DNA of 64,000 bases from Bifidobacterium angulatum DSM 20098 = JCM 7096 (GCF_001025155.1 NZ_AP012322.1:1054001-1118000); one strand, 5' to 3'. Positions 1 through 10,432 are shown, numbered from the stretch's first letter. Notes: a model not told the origin generated them from the letters alone. Translations and numbers: made by a program.

Positions 1-512
1 ATGGCATCGCTCTTCTCATTGAGCTTCAAGCCCCAGGGCAATGTGGTCGGCTTACCATACAGTTCCTGATTGAACCAGTTGCCCAAACGCCCGATGGCCT
101 GTGCAACGAGTAAACCCGGAGCCAGACAATCCAGCAACAATGCAAAGGGGTACCGCTTGTGGCGGCACCATAGGAATGCCGCCAGGGCTCCTCCGATAAT
201 GCCACCGAAAATGGCCATGCCGCCTTCCCAGACCTTCAGTATGCTCGTTGGATTACCTGTTGGAGGGAAATACATGGCCGGCGTGCTCAAGCAGTGGTAT
301 AGACGGGCACCGACCAAACCGCAGGGCACCGTCACCAGTGTAAGGTCGAGCACCTGATCGAATGTGCCGCCGGCTCGCTTCCAGCGCCGGGTAAGAATCC
401 AGACAGCACAGCATACGCCGATGAGAATGCATACGGCATACATGCGGATAGTAACTGGCCCGATCTGGAACTTCGAGAATCCCGGCGAGGGAATATAGGC
501 AAGTGTCGTCAT
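1..512 (-). CDS. lgt: Prolipoprotein diacylglyceryl transferase (partial, 3' end outside window)
   Basis: Membrane enzyme that moves diacylglycerol from phosphatidylglycerol to the lipobox cysteine of prolipoproteins. Only the first 170 residues are inside the window. They show the short N-terminus MTTLAYIPSPG, several hydrophobic segments, the EGGMAIFGG loop and the family signature around AIGRLGNWFNQELYG. The ATG (512) overlaps the trpA stop as ATGA, so lgt is translationally coupled as the last visible gene of the his-trp cluster; trpA-lgt adjacency is common in Actinobacteria. Lgt would act on lipoproteins such as the one at 18648-20177. The identification is firm and only the truncation limits the entry. 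Confidence 0.93.
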   Translation of the reverse strand, partial: MTTLAYIPSPGFSKFQIGPVTIRMYAVCILIGVCCAVWILTRRWKRAGGTFDQVLDLTLVTVPCGLVGARLYHCLSTPAMYFPPTGNPTSILKVWEGGMAIFGGIIGGALAAFLWCRHKRYPFALLLDCLAPGLLVAQAIGRLGNWFNQELYGKPTTLPWGLKLNEKSDA

Positions 513-1381
513 ATACGCGCTCCGTGGATGCCCTCGGCAAGCTCTTCGGTTGTGGATGCCAGACAAGCAAGGCCTTCGGCACTATCACGTGCCGTCCTGC
601 CGTCATCATTGAGCAGCGTATGCACCAGAGCGGAACCGACGATCACACCATCGGCATAGGATCCGACTTTCCTGCCCTGTTCTGCGGTGGACACGCCAAT
701 GCCTACACAAACATTCTCCGCCCCGGCCTTACGAGTACGTTCCACCAACGCCTGTGGCGAGGCGTCAATGGTGGAACGTTCGCCGGTAACGCCCATACGG
801 GCCGCAGCATACACAAAGCCCCGGGCGTTTCTGGCGACGATGTCAAGACGCTGATCGGTCGAATCAGGGGAAACGAGGAAGACACGGTCAAGTCCGTGCC
901 GATCGGACGCCTCTATCCATTCGCCGGCCTCATCCGGGATCAGATCCGGTGTGATAAGCCCCGCGCCGCCGGCATTCTCAAAATCAGTGGCGAACCGTTC
1001 CACACCATAATGGTAGATCAGATTCCAGTAGCTCATGATGAGCGGAACGCCGCCGGCGTTTGCCACGGTTTCCACGGCTCTGAAAACATTGGCGATTCGT
1101 TCCCCGTTGTCCAATGCGATCTGACTGGCCGCCTGGATCACGGGACCATCCATAACCGGGTCGGAATACGGCAGACCGATCTCCACCGCGTCGACACCAT
1201 GCTCGACCATCGTCTTCAAAGCGGTCAGCGAATCATCCGGATTGGGGAATCCATATGGCAGATAGCCGATGAAAGCCGGCTTGTTCTGCGCCTTCAATGC
1301 GGTAAACATCGCCCTGGTTCTGCTTGGCTTATGGCTGATGCCCAAGGGCTGGCCTGATGGTGTGCTTGCTTCGTTAGTCAT
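509..1381 (-). CDS. trpA: Tryptophan synthase alpha chain
   Basis: Cleaves indole-3-glycerol phosphate to indole and glyceraldehyde 3-phosphate and passes indole to the beta chain, here the TrpB half of the fused upstream protein. It is a TIM-barrel protein of 290 residues with the two catalytic acids visible as E67 (DAVEIGLP) and D78 (YSDPVMDGP). I chose the ATG at 1381 because AAGGA lies about 8 nt upstream; an in-frame GTG at 1402 lacks a comparable site. It follows trpCB after about 30 bases and overlaps lgt by four bases. Confidence 0.95.
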   Translation of the reverse strand: MTNEASTPSGQPLGISHKPSRTRAMFTALKAQNKPAFIGYLPYGFPNPDDSLTALKTMVEHGVDAVEIGLPYSDPVMDGPVIQAASQIALDNGERIANVFRAVETVANAGGVPLIMSYWNLIYHYGVERFATDFENAGGAGLITPDLIPDEAGEWIEASDRHGLDRVFLVSPDSTDQRLDIVARNARGFVYAAARMGVTGERSTIDASPQALVERTRKAGAENVCVGIGVSTAEQGRKVGSYADGVIVGSALVHTLLNDDGRTARDSAEGLACLASTTEELAEGIHGARI

Positions 1382-1411
1382 ATTCGGTCCTTCATTCCTC
1401 ACGATTCATCA

Positions 1412-3499
1412 TCATGCAACGGTATCGCCGTGCGCGCCCGTCACTTCGAGAGCCTTGGCCTGATCATCGGTCAGGTAGCCGAACCACTTGCCAGCCGTGG
1501 CCATGTCCTTGTCGCCTCGACCGGAGATGTTGATGATGATCACCGGATTCGTATACCCCTTGGTTTTCAGATCCTCGCACGCCTTATATGCGCCGGCTAC
1601 GGCGTGGGAGCTCTCGATAGCGGGGATGATGCCCTCTGTACGGCTCAGATCACGGAAGGCGTTCATGGCCTCCTCATCGGTGGCCCAGGAATAGTTGACT
1701 CTGCCGATCTCCTTAAGCCATGCATGCTCGGGCCCGACCGACGCATAGTCGAGACCCGCGGAAATGGAATATGTGTCGAGAGTCTGGCCTTCGGATGTTT
1801 CCAACAGATAGCTTTTTGCACCTTGGAACATGCCCAATTGGCCTGTACCGGGCGCGAAACGAATGGCGTGCCTGCCGGATTCCGGGCCATTGCCGCCGGC
1901 CTCGTAGCCGTACAGGTTCACACGATCGTCATCGAGGAAGGCGTTCATGATGCCGATGGCGTTGGACCCACCACCTACGCAGGCGCAGATCGCATCCGGA
2001 TGATCGATGCCGTACCAATCCTGCAACTGTTGCTTGGCCTCTTCTCCGATGATCTTCTGGAAGTCGCGGACCATGGCCGGGAATGGATGTGGTCCGGCCA
2101 CCGTGCCAAGCAGATAGTGCGTGTCTTTGACATTGGTGACCCAATCGCGCAATGCCTCATTGATCGCGTCCTTAAGAATGCGATCGCCCAAAGTGACTTC
2201 GACCACTTCGGCTCCAAGCATCCGCATGCGGGCCACATTCAGCGCCTGACGACGGGCATCGATCTGCCCCATGTAGATACGGCATTTCAGGCCGAGCATC
2301 GCACATACCGTGGCGGTTGCCACGCCATGCTGGCCGGCACCGGTCTCGGCGATGACGCGGGTCTTGCCCATGCGCTTGACCAGCAGCGCCTGACCGAGCG
2401 CATTGTTGATCTTATGCGCACCAGTGTGGTTGAGATCCTCGCGCTTGAGGAACACTCGCGGCGAAATGCCGGTCTTCTCCTTAAGCAGTTCGGCGAAGCG
2501 CGGAGCCTCTGTCAGTGGGCTTTCCCTGCCGACGTAGCGCTTCTGCAACGTCATGAACTCCTTGTGGAATTCCGGGTCGGCCTTGGCTTCCTCGTATACA
2601 CGTTCAAGCTCATCCAACGCGGTAATCAGCGCTTCCGGCACGTATCTGCCGCCGAACTGACCCCAGTATGGACCCTGATGCTCGCTCAATGGAGTGGATT
2701 CGCTTGTTTTCACCTGTGACCCTGCTTTCACTAGTCGTTGCACTGCAAGAATATGGTCGTCTGCTGTGGCGACGCCCTCACCGACCAGCACCGCGTCGGC
2801 ACCGGCACGGCCGTAGTCCTCGACCTCAACCGCGCCGAATACGCCGGATTCGGCAACCTTGATGACGTCATCCGGCAGATTGGAGGCAAGCTCCTGGTAT
2901 CTGCTCACATCGACACACAGATTCTTGAGGTTACGTGCGTTGATGCCGATCACACGAGCGCCGGCGGCAATGGCCCGCTGGATCTCCTCGCGCGTGTGCG
3001 TCTCGACCAGAACGGTCATCTTCAGCTCATGCGCCAGATCAAGCAGATGCTTGAGCTTATCGTCGTCGAGCGCGACGACGATAAGCAACACGATATCCGC
3101 TCCATGAGCGCGAGCCTCCCAGATCTGATAGTCGGTGACGATGAAATCCTTACGCAATACCGGAATGCTTACCGCAGCCTTGACCTTGTCGAAATCATCA
3201 AGCGACCCCAGAAAACGCCGACCTTCCGTCAGGCATGAAATCGCACTCGCCCCACCTGCCTCATATTCACGGGCAAGGGCCGCGGGATCGGGAATATCGC
3301 TCAAATGCCCTTTGGACGGCGAAGCGCGTTTGATTTCAGCGATTACGGGAATACCGTCGGCTTGTCTCAACCATCGAGTGGCATCAAGCGGTTCGGCCGC
3401 ATGAGCCGCAATCCGCTTGATCTGTTCGAGGCTTACCTCGGCTTCACGCGCCTTGGCGTCTTCGACCGCTCCTGCCACCAACTCGTCGAGTACCGACAT
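1412..3499 (-). CDS. trpCB: Fused indole-3-glycerol phosphate synthase / tryptophan synthase beta chain
   Basis: A single 695-residue protein carrying two consecutive steps of tryptophan synthesis. Residues 1 to about 258 are Trp[13 protein letters not shown] with E55 and K57, LRKDF with K117, VLVETHT and GINARNL are all present. After a short linker (about 260-275), the TrpB half starts at [14 protein letters not shown]. Its PLP lysine is K363 in HTGAHKINN and its catalytic glutamate is E385 in [14 protein letters not shown] binds the phosphate and SGRGDKD lies near the end. Both halves look full length and catalytically complete. AAAGGGA sits just upstream of the ATG. Coupling IGP synthesis to the beta chain, with trpA next door, would favour a joint complex. 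Confidence 0.96.
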   Translation of the reverse strand: MSVLDELVAGAVEDAKAREAEVSLEQIKRIAAHAAEPLDATRWLRQADGIPVIAEIKRASPSKGHLSDIPDPAALAREYEAGGASAISCLTEGRRFLGSLDDFDKVKAAVSIPVLRKDFIVTDYQIWEARAHGADIVLLIVVALDDDKLKHLLDLAHELKMTVLVETHTREEIQRAIAAGARVIGINARNLKNLCVDVSRYQELASNLPDDVIKVAESGVFGAVEVEDYGRAGADAVLVGEGVATADDHILAVQRLVKAGSQVKTSESTPLSEHQGPYWGQFGGRYVPEALITALDELERVYEEAKADPEFHKEFMTLQKRYVGRESPLTEAPRFAELLKEKTGISPRVFLKREDLNHTGAHKINNALGQALLVKRMGKTRVIAETGAGQHGVATATVCAMLGLKCRIYMGQIDARRQALNVARMRMLGAEVVEVTLGDRILKDAINEALRDWVTNVKDTHYLLGTVAGPHPFPAMVRDFQKIIGEEAKQQLQDWYGIDHPDAICACVGGGSNAIGIMNAFLDDDRVNLYGYEAGGNGPESGRHAIRFAPGTGQLGMFQGAKSYLLETSEGQTLDTYSISAGLDYASVGPEHAWLKEIGRVNYSWATDEEAMNAFRDLSRTEGIIPAIESSHAVAGAYKACEDLKTKGYTNPVIIINISGRGDKDMATAGKWFGYLTDDQAKALEVTGAHGDTVA

Positions 3500-3554
3500 A
3501 TGTTCCCTTTCTCTTACTGTAAAAGGTATTGTTGTAAGAGTAACGTCCCTGCTC

Positions 3555-5111
3555 CTATAGGGCTTTCAGCTGTGCCGCAATCTGGACGGCTTCAACGCTG
3601 GCCTCGGCCTTGTTGCGGGTCTCCTGCCATTCGTTCTGCGGAACCGAATCAAGTACGATTCCGGCTCCGGCCTGCACGCTGGCCTCGTGATCTCGCAAAA
3701 AGGCGGTGCGGATGGCAATGGCCATGTCCATGTTTCCAGAAAAATCGAAGTACCCTACGGTGCCGCCGTAAATGCCTCGATCGGCCGGCTCAAGCTCGTC
3801 GATGATCTCAATGGCCCGCGGCTTGGGAGCGCCGGATAATGTGCCGGCGGGGAAAGCGGAGGTGAAGACGTCGAAAGCCGTCATGCCGTCGTTCAATGTG
3901 CCTGTCACCGTGGAGCAGATGTGCATGATATGGCTGAATCGCTTGATATCCATCAGTTTGACCACCTCCACGCTCTCCGGCTTGCACACTCGGCTCAAGT
4001 CGTTGCGCGACAAATCGACCAGCATGATATGCTCGCTGCGTTCCTTGGGGTCGGCGAGCAGCTCTTCGGCGAGCTTCTCGTCCTCTTCGGGAGTCGCTCC
4101 ACGAGGGCGCGAACCTGCGATCGGGAACGTCATGGCATGGCCGTCATCAACCTTGATCAGGGTTTCCGGACTGGATCCGACAACGTTGAAAGTGCGCCCC
4201 TTGGTGTCTGTCAATGCGAAGAAATACATATACGGACTTGGATTCAGGGTGCGCAGGACACGATACACGTCGAAGGGATCGGCCGGCGAATCGATGTCAA
4301 GACGCTGGGAGATGACCGTCTGGAACACATCACCGTCGACGATATGTCGCTTCGTCTCCTCGACGGCCTTCTCATAGTGCGACTTCTCGGTGCGGAATCG
4401 CAACTCGGGCTGCGGCACATTCGTGTCGAGCACGTTGATGCGCGCCTCCCCCGGCGTCGGTGTCGCAGCCTGGCGCTGCATGGCGTCAAGCCGTTCGACG
4501 GCGGTATCGTAAGCCCAGTCGGCTCGGGTGGGCTTATCGTCGACGTTTACGGCGTTGGCGATCAGCCATACCGAACCGGAGACATGGTCGACCACCGCAA
4601 TATCGGTGGCGAGAGCCAGCACGAGCTCCGGCTGATCGGTTTCGTTCGGCGCCTTGCCATGTAGCGTGGGCTCCCAATGACGGATCACATCCCAGCCTAC
4701 GGTTCCGACCAGGCCCGAAGTCAGGTTCGGCAGACCCTTGACTTTAGGGGTCTTCAGAGTCTTCAGCGTAGCGTGCGCCACGTCAAGCACGTCGCCCTGC
4801 GTGGGAACGCCAACCGGCACTTGCCCAAGCCAATCAGCCTGCCCGTTGTTGGAACGCAGCTGGGCGATGGAATTCACGCCGATGAAGCTGTATCGACTCC
4901 ATGTGCCGCCGAATTCCGCCGATTCGAGTATGAAGGTTCCGCTCCGCCCTGCGGCAAGGCGCTCATAGAACCCGACCGGTGTCAGCGAATCCGCAAGCAA
5001 GCGACGTACGATGGGGATAATACGATAGCCTTCGTCGGCAAGCTCGTGGAACTGCTCGCGTGACGGCCAGGTCTCCCCCCAACGCAGATGCTCGACGCTG
5101 CACTCTCCCAT
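3555..5111 (-). CDS. trpE: Anthranilate synthase component I
   Basis: Chorismate-binding large subunit that makes anthranilate with ammonia supplied by a TrpG glutaminase. The 518-residue protein has the N-terminal feedback motif [17 protein letters not shown], whose LES residues are typical of tryptophan binding, and the C-terminal chorismate domain with [13 protein letters not shown], [15 protein letters not shown] and [11 protein letters not shown] motifs. The start at 5111 shares one base with the hisI stop (TGATG), indicating translational coupling. No trpG or trpD occurs in the window, so these must lie elsewhere. Confidence 0.96.
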   Translation of the reverse strand: MGECSVEHLRWGETWPSREQFHELADEGYRIIPIVRRLLADSLTPVGFYERLAAGRSGTFILESAEFGGTWSRYSFIGVNSIAQLRSNNGQADWLGQVPVGVPTQGDVLDVAHATLKTLKTPKVKGLPNLTSGLVGTVGWDVIRHWEPTLHGKAPNETDQPELVLALATDIAVVDHVSGSVWLIANAVNVDDKPTRADWAYDTAVERLDAMQRQAATPTPGEARINVLDTNVPQPELRFRTEKSHYEKAVEETKRHIVDGDVFQTVISQRLDIDSPADPFDVYRVLRTLNPSPYMYFFALTDTKGRTFNVVGSSPETLIKVDDGHAMTFPIAGSRPRGATPEEDEKLAEELLADPKERSEHIMLVDLSRNDLSRVCKPESVEVVKLMDIKRFSHIMHICSTVTGTLNDGMTAFDVFTSAFPAGTLSGAPKPRAIEIIDELEPADRGIYGGTVGYFDFSGNMDMAIAIRTAFLRDHEASVQAGAGIVLDSVPQNEWQETRNKAEASVEAVQIAAQLKAL

Positions 5112-5500
5112 CACCGTGCCTCCTCGGGTTTGAATCCCTCTACGACGGGCAGCGGTCCGCCCTCGTCGAAACAACTACGTTTGCCGGTATGGCATGCGGC
5201 TCCAACCTGATCGACCTCTACCAGCAGGGCGTCTCCGTCGCAGTCAAGAGACACGCCCTTAACATATTGCGCATGTCCGGAGGTATCGCCTTTACGCCAG
5301 TATTCCTGACGGGAACGAGACCAGAAGGTCACTCTGCCGGTGGTCAGCGTGCGGCGCAACGCCTCATCATTCATGTAGCCGACCATGAGCACGTCACGGG
5401 TATCGTACTGTTGGACGACTGCGGCGACCAATCCTTTGTCATCGCGCTTCAAACGTGCCGCGATCGCAGGATCGAGTGTTATCGAGTTATCGTATTGCAT
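5111..5500 (-). CDS. hisI: Phosphoribosyl-AMP cyclohydrolase
   Basis: Third step of histidine biosynthesis, opening the adenine ring of PR-AMP. The protein has 129 residues, the size of a stand-alone HisI without the HisE pyrophosphohydrolase domain. It shows the metal-binding segment [10 protein letters not shown] and the downstream cysteines in [10 protein letters not shown]. It lies 36 bases after hisF and its stop overlaps the trpE start by one base, joining histidine and tryptophan synthesis in one transcript. Confidence 0.95.
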   Translation of the reverse strand: MQYDNSITLDPAIAARLKRDDKGLVAAVVQQYDTRDVLMVGYMNDEALRRTLTTGRVTFWSRSRQEYWRKGDTSGHAQYVKGVSLDCDGDALLVEVDQVGAACHTGKRSCFDEGGPLPVVEGFKPEEAR

Positions 5501-5536
5501 TCTTGGTATCGATTCTATGGATTGAATGGGTAAAAA

Positions 5537-6307
5537 TCAGCGAACGGTATATCCGGACCTGCGCAGTTCCGCCTTGACGTCGGCAATGGTCAACGTGCCG
5601 TAGTGGAATACGGATGCGGCAAGTACAGCGTCGGCTCCAGCCGCAATGGCCGGAGGGAAATCCTCTACCTTGCCGGCGCCACCGGAGGCGATGATCGGAA
5701 TCTTGACCTCGCGGCGAACCGCCTGAATCATCTCGATGTCGAAACCCGACTGTGTACCGTCCGCGTCCATGGAGTTCAGCAATATCTCGCCGGCGCCAAG
5801 CTCTTCGGCACGTTTGACCCACCACAACGCATCAATGCCTGTGGATTTGCGCCCGCCCATGGTGGTGACTTCGAACCCGGACTGCGTGTGTTGTTCGCCC
5901 TTTTCGCGCCGGGCGTCCACCGATAGCACCAGCACCTGATTGCCGAAACGCTCGGCGACTCGACTGATCAATGTCGGATCATTGATGGCCGCGGTATTGA
6001 CACCGACTTTGTCCGCTCCGCAACGCAGCAACGAGTCGACATCCTCCGGGGTGCGTACGCCGCCGCCAACGGTCATCGGGATGAACACCTGTTCGGCGGT
6101 GCGACTGACCACATCGACCATGGTCTGACGATGCGAGCTGGAAGCGGTTACATCCAGGAACGTCAGCTCATCCGCACCCTGCCGATAGTATTCCGCCGCA
6201 AGCTCCACCGGATCGCCGGCGTCTTTGAGATTCTCGAAATGGACGCCCTTCACCACACGTCCTGCATCAACATCCAAGCACGGAATAACTCGTACCGCCA
6301 ACGACAT
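5537..6307 (-). CDS. hisF: Imidazole glycerol phosphate synthase, cyclase subunit
   Basis: TIM-barrel cyclase that, with the HisH glutaminase, turns PRFAR into imidazole glycerol phosphate and AICAR. The 256-residue sequence begins with the typical [21 protein letters not shown], where D12 is the first catalytic aspartate, and contains the second active-site segment NSMDADGTQ and the phosphate-binding repeats VGGGVRT and ASGGAG. GGGGAG precedes the ATG. It is the first gene of the his-trp cluster in this window; hisH is not seen nearby. Confidence 0.97.
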   Translation of the reverse strand: MSLAVRVIPCLDVDAGRVVKGVHFENLKDAGDPVELAAEYYRQGADELTFLDVTASSSHRQTMVDVVSRTAEQVFIPMTVGGGVRTPEDVDSLLRCGADKVGVNTAAINDPTLISRVAERFGNQVLVLSVDARREKGEQHTQSGFEVTTMGGRKSTGIDALWWVKRAEELGAGEILLNSMDADGTQSGFDIEMIQAVRREVKIPIIASGGAGKVEDFPPAIAAGADAVLAASVFHYGTLTIADVKAELRRSGYTVR

Positions 6308-6470
6308 CTTTCACTCCCCTACTTACGACGGGTCAATGATTCAGTCTTTCAGACTACAGACCGTGCGTTACACGGTTCAACAGGAGTCCACATATTAGGC
6401 ATGATACGGTCTGATATCCAGCACAATCCACAGCTATCGTTCATTAGCCTTATGGCTGTCGCCAGAACCG

Positions 6471-6509
6471 ATTGTGGGCCCGTCAGACAATACCTGACGG
6501 GCCCACAAT
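6471..6509 (-). terminator. Perfect 16-bp hairpin downstream of rlmN
   Basis: Arms 6471-6486 and 6494-6509 are exact reverse complements with a 7-nt loop, about 30 bases after the rlmN stop. No U-tract follows on the minus strand. It probably ends or stabilises the rlmN transcript. Confidence 0.7.
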
Positions 6510-6537
6510 ATCCACGTGCCACACCGACTTGGCGATA

Positions 6538-7725
6538 TCAGCGTTCTTTGGCAGCAAGCTGCCCACATGCACCATCGATATCCTGGCCACGGGTGTCTCG
6601 AAGCGTGGCAGTGATGCCTGCGGCATGAAGGATGTCAAGGAACCGCTTCTCATCTTCAGGCTTCGATGCAGTCCACTTGGAACCTTCGATCGGGTTAAGC
6701 GGGATGGGATTGACATGCGCCCAATCGTCCCCGTAGTGGTTCAATCGCTTGGCCAGGAGCCTGGCGTGCTCCGCCTGATCGTTGATGCCGCGCATCAGCG
6801 CGTATTCGATGCTTACACGACGTTTGGTCGCGAGCCAGTAATCATGTGCCGCATCAAGTACGGCAGTCGTATTGAATCGCTTGTTCATCGGCACGAGTTC
6901 ATCGCGTAGTTCATCGCTAGGCGCATGCAACGAGACCGCAAGACGGACAGGAATGCCTTCCTCGGTAAGCTTTCTGATGCCAGGCACGACGCCGACGGTG
7001 GAGACGGTGATATTACGTGCGGAAATGCCGAAGCCCTGTGGCGGCAATGCGGAGATCTGACGTACGGCAGACAGCACCGATCGATAGTTGCCCATCGGTT
7101 CGCCCATACCCATGAACACGATATTGCTCAGACGGCCCGGTCCTCCGGCAACCTCGCCATCCTGCATCATTCTGGCGGCGACGCGCACCTGTTCGAGAAT
7201 CTCTCCGGCAGACATGTTACGAGTCAATCCCAACTGCCCGGTCGCGCAGAACGGACAACCCATGCCACAGCCAACCTGCGACGAGATGCACAGGGTGGAA
7301 CGGGTCGGATAACGCATCAGCACGGATTCAATATGCGAACCATCGAATAGTCGCCACAGTGTTTTGATGGTGGTTCCCTTATCGGCCACCTGCCGTGTGA
7401 CCTCCGTGATAAGTTCGGGGAAAAAGACCGAAGCCGCCTCGTCACGCTTCGAGGCCGGGAAATCGGTGAATGCGGCGGCATTCACATCGAAATGGCCATA
7501 ATAGTGGTTGGCGAGCTGCTTGACTCGGAATTTGGGGAGGCCGAGTTCCTTGGCTTTGGCGATGCGTTCGTCCTCGCTCATGTCGACGAAATGCACCGGG
7601 GGTTTGCCACGCCGGGCATGGTCTTTGGAGAGCACATCGCGGAATGCGCCTTCGGTACCGCCTTCGGTGATACCGGTTTCTGGAGTTTCGGGAGATGTCA
7701 TAACTTTCTTCGCTTCGCTTGACAT
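6538..7725 (-). CDS. rlmN: Dual-specificity 23S rRNA/tRNA adenine C2-methyltransferase (radical SAM)
   Basis: Radical-SAM enzyme that methylates C2 of A2503 in 23S rRNA and of A37 in tRNAs. The [4Fe-4S] cysteines C153, C157 and C160 are seen in CGMGCPFCATG, followed by FMGMGEPMGNY, ARNITVSTVG and the C-terminal DTRGQDIDGACGQL segment, which holds a conserved cysteine. Length (395 residues) is slightly longer than usual because of a low-complexity N-terminus. Start is uncertain: the ATG at 7725 has no clear Shine-Dalgarno, while the ATG at 7701 follows a purine-rich GAAGAAAG. It sits behind the cdsA terminator hairpin, so it may be a separate transcript. Confidence 0.95.
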   Translation of the reverse strand: MSSEAKKVMTSPETPETGITEGGTEGAFRDVLSKDHARRGKPPVHFVDMSEDERIAKAKELGLPKFRVKQLANHYYGHFDVNAAAFTDFPASKRDEAASVFFPELITEVTRQVADKGTTIKTLWRLFDGSHIESVLMRYPTRSTLCISSQVGCGMGCPFCATGQLGLTRNMSAGEILEQVRVAARMMQDGEVAGGPGRLSNIVFMGMGEPMGNYRSVLSAVRQISALPPQGFGISARNITVSTVGVVPGIRKLTEEGIPVRLAVSLHAPSDELRDELVPMNKRFNTTAVLDAAHDYWLATKRRVSIEYALMRGINDQAEHARLLAKRLNHYGDDWAHVNPIPLNPIEGSKWTASKPEDEKRFLDILHAAGITATLRDTRGQDIDGACGQLAAKER

Positions 7726-7753
7726 TACGGGTGATTATGAAACTGCTTATCAG

Positions 7754-7801
7754 AACGTGAAGAGTGCTCGTGCCTGGACATGCACGAGCACTCTTCACGT
7801 T
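7754..7801 (-). terminator. Perfect 20-bp hairpin downstream of cdsA
   Basis: Arms 7754-7773 and 7782-7801 are exact complements around an 8-nt loop. It starts 15 bases after the cdsA stop and ends about 30 bases before the rlmN start. No U-tract. It probably separates the frr-cdsA transcript from rlmN. Confidence 0.75.
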
Positions 7802-7816
7802 GGGGGAACGACATGA

Positions 7817-8803
7817 TCACATGCCGGTGAGCCAGAGCAGGATGCAGGTGAACGGCGCGGCCATCAGAATCGAATCGACACGATCCATCACGCCACCATG
7901 CCCCTTGAGCAGATGACCCATATCCTTAAGACCGAGATCACGCTTGATCATGGACGCGCACAGATCACCGAACGTGCCTACGACACCTACCAGAATCCCC
8001 ATAATGATGGGAACCCACCAACGCGTGGCCCATACCTGCGGAGTATAGGTGCAGAACATCACCGCGAAAGCGCCGACCATGGCAAACACCACTGATCCTG
8101 CAAGCCCCTCCCAGCTTTTCTTCGGAGAGATACGCGGAGAGAGCTTATGCTTGCCCAGCCATGCACCGGCGAACAATCCGCCCGTGTCGGACAATGCCGG
8201 CAGGAAGACCAGCATAATGGCATGAGCCACCGGATGCCCATGGAAGGTTAGCGGCAGAATAATGCACGAGGCCAGCACGGGGATGTACAGCACGGTGAGC
8301 ACGGAAACGGCCACATGGCTGAGTCGGCTATGATGCTGTTCGTTGCCGTCATGGTTGAAGGAGGACTCGAGTCGTGCCGCGGCTTCGGTATGGGACAGCT
8401 TATCCGCAACCACAAGCGAAAGCCTGTTGCCGAAGCTCAGTTTCGCCGTAGCCGAAAGAGCCACCAGCACAATCGAAGCCATGGCACACAACGACATGGT
8501 AACGACGTGCAACGGCGAATAGTACGTTGCAAGCAGCGTGCAAGCCGAGCATATCCACAACATGAATACGGGGATGTGTAGTCCTGCGGTTGCGAAATCA
8601 ACTCGAAGCTCCCACAAAGCCAGGATCATGAACACCACGATAAGCGCGACGAACACATCGATGCTTATCAGCAGGCACCCGAGAATAATCGCAATCAGCA
8701 CCACGGCCGTAGCTATAGCCTGAGGCATATTACGACCGGTTTTCTTATTGATCTGGTCGAGGGTCACCTCGGCCTGATCATGGAGTTGATCATTATGTTC
8801 CAT
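7817..8803 (-). CDS. cdsA: Phosphatidate cytidylyltransferase
   Basis: Integral membrane enzyme that makes CDP-diacylglycerol from phosphatidate and CTP, the precursor of bifidobacterial phospholipids. The protein (328 residues from the ATG at 8803) has several membrane segments and the C-terminal family signature SMIKRDLGLKD...GHGGVMDRVDS with its conserved K, D and H residues. An earlier in-frame start would run into frr; 8803 lies 25 bases after the frr stop. The pyrH-frr-cdsA order is conserved in many bacteria. Confidence 0.93.
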   Translation of the reverse strand: MEHNDQLHDQAEVTLDQINKKTGRNMPQAIATAVVLIAIILGCLLISIDVFVALIVVFMILALWELRVDFATAGLHIPVFMLWICSACTLLATYYSPLHVVTMSLCAMASIVLVALSATAKLSFGNRLSLVVADKLSHTEAAARLESSFNHDGNEQHHSRLSHVAVSVLTVLYIPVLASCIILPLTFHGHPVAHAIMLVFLPALSDTGGLFAGAWLGKHKLSPRISPKKSWEGLAGSVVFAMVGAFAVMFCTYTPQVWATRWWVPIIMGILVGVVGTFGDLCASMIKRDLGLKDMGHLLKGHGGVMDRVDSILMAAPFTCILLWLTGM

Positions 8804-8828
8804 ATTCGATGCGTTGGAGGGATCCGAC

Positions 8829-9383
8829 TCAGACCTCCATGATCTCCTTCTGCTTGGTCTCAAGCAGCGCATCGATTTCGTCGGTGACGGACTTGGTGAC
8901 CTTATCGAGATCCTTCAGCAGGCGATCGCCTTCATCCTCGCCCATATCGCCATCCTTGACGGACTTGTCGATGGTCTCCTTGGTCTTGCGACGAATGTTG
9001 CGAACCGCGACCTTGCCGTCCTCGGCCTTGCCCTTGGCGAGCTTGACGTATTCCTTACGACGTTCCTCGGTGAGTTCAGGCATGGTCAGGCGGATGACGT
9101 TGCCGTCACGGTTGGGGCTCACGCCAAGATCGGAATTGCGGATCGCCTTCTCGACGGCGCCAGCCTGGGATGCATCGAACGGGGTGACCGACAGGGTGCG
9201 CGGCTCGGGGACGCCAATGGAGGCCACTGCCTTGATCGGCGTGGGAGCGCCGTAGTAATCGACCATAATGCCGTTCAGCAAAGCAGGGTTCGCACGGCCA
9301 GTACGAATGCCGGCAAAGTTCTCCTTGGTGTTTTCCACCGTCTTGGCCATCTGTGCCTTAGCTTGTTCAACAACGCTTGCCAT
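8829..9383 (-). CDS. frr: Ribosome recycling factor
   Basis: Together with EF-G it splits post-termination 70S ribosomes. The 184-residue length is standard. The sequence has the characteristic IRTGRANPALL segment, VDYYGAPTPI, the IRNSDLGVSPNRDGNVIRL core and a long helical C-terminal half with TEERRKEYVKLAK. AGGAG lies 5 bases upstream of the ATG. It is 45 bases after pyrH and just before cdsA, so the three genes are probably cotranscribed. Confidence 0.98.
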   Translation of the reverse strand: MASVVEQAKAQMAKTVENTKENFAGIRTGRANPALLNGIMVDYYGAPTPIKAVASIGVPEPRTLSVTPFDASQAGAVEKAIRNSDLGVSPNRDGNVIRLTMPELTEERRKEYVKLAKGKAEDGKVAVRNIRRKTKETIDKSVKDGDMGEDEGDRLLKDLDKVTKSVTDEIDALLETKQKEIMEV

Positions 9384-9428
9384 AATTGCTCCTTGATTAC
9401 GATTGATGGTTATTTGATTGTAAAAAGT

Positions 9429-10178
9429 TCAGTCCGCCACACGCGATTCCGCGGTGGAGACCAGAGTCCCGATTTCATCGCCGACAAGCGCACGAGTGAC
9501 ATTGCCTTCGCCTTCGAGGCCGAACACACGGATACGCTTTCTATTGTCGCGCGCCATGGACAGCGCGGACGCATCCATAACAGCCAGATTGTCGACCAGA
9601 GCGCGATTGTAGCTCAGCGTCTCAAAGCGCTTGGCGTTCTCATCCTTACGCGGATCGGCGGTGTACACGCCGTCGACGCCGTTCTTGCCCATAAGCACTT
9701 CATCGCAATGAATTTCCAGGGAACGCTGAATGGACACGGTATCCGTAGAGAAGTACGGCATGCCGGCACCGGCGCCGAAAATCACCACACGGCCCTTTTC
9801 CAGATGGCGGATGGCCTTGAGTGGAATATACGGCTCGGCGACCTGACCCATGGTGATGGCGGTCTGCACTCGGGTAGCCTGGCCCTCCTGCTCAAGGAAG
9901 TCCTGCAGTGCAAGGCAGTTCATCACTGTGCCGAGCATACCCATGTAATCGCCACGGGAACGATCGATGCCAGCCTGCTGAAGTTCCGCGCCGCGGAAGA
10001 AATTGCCGCCACCGACCACGATCGCAACCTGTACGCCTTTGTTCACAGCTGGAACGATTTCCGAAGCGATACGGCGCACCACATGGGTATCGATGCCGAC
10101 CTTGCCGCCACCGAACGCTTCACCGGAAAGCTTGAGCAGAACTCTGCGTGGCTTGTCGCCTGCATTTTCGCCAGTCAT
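9429..10178 (-). CDS. pyrH: Uridylate (UMP) kinase
   Basis: Hexameric bacterial UMP kinase producing UDP for pyrimidine nucleotides and cell-wall precursors. The 249 residues start with [12 protein letters not shown], then show [10 protein letters not shown], a [12 protein letters not shown] nucleotide segment and the C-terminal [15 protein letters not shown] typical of the amino acid kinase fold. AAGGA precedes the ATG. It lies between tsf and frr in the conserved order. About 290 bases separate it from tsf, with two hairpins in between, so it may have its own promoter. Confidence 0.97.
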   Translation of the reverse strand: MTGENAGDKPRRVLLKLSGEAFGGGKVGIDTHVVRRIASEIVPAVNKGVQVAIVVGGGNFFRGAELQQAGIDRSRGDYMGMLGTVMNCLALQDFLEQEGQATRVQTAITMGQVAEPYIPLKAIRHLEKGRVVIFGAGAGMPYFSTDTVSIQRSLEIHCDEVLMGKNGVDGVYTADPRKDENAKRFETLSYNRALVDNLAVMDASALSMARDNRKRIRVFGLEGEGNVTRALVGDEIGTLVSTAESRVAD

Positions 10179-10386
10179 ATAGTACTTCCTTCATTGTTGT
10201 CACCGATTCACGCGGCTGACACGCGAACCGCAAAACTACCGTCTATCAGCATATCGAGTAACGCCGACCGGCTACGCTGCCAACGCGCGAACGTACGTAG
10301 ACGCCCGCGTAGGCCAGTAGCACATTGTCCATATCCATGGGGGCTTCTTCGCTCGTCTTGTTTCGCCGGTAGTTCAACAATAACAG

Positions 10387-10424
10387 CATAGGGGTGGCTC
10401 GCCTATGTGCGAACCACCCCTATG
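10387..10424 (-). terminator. Second hairpin downstream of tsf (16-bp arms)
   Basis: Arms 10387-10402 and 10409-10424 pair except for one position that is C-A on the plus strand but a G-U wobble on the minus strand, which supports function in minus-strand RNA. It is the distal member of a tandem pair after tsf. Confidence 0.7.
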
Positions 10425-10432
10425 TCTCAACA

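Noticed and set aside
6308..6470. Attenuator or leader peptide upstream of hisF
   Set aside because: Small hairpins exist but there is no short ORF with clustered His or Trp codons and no convincing antiterminator.
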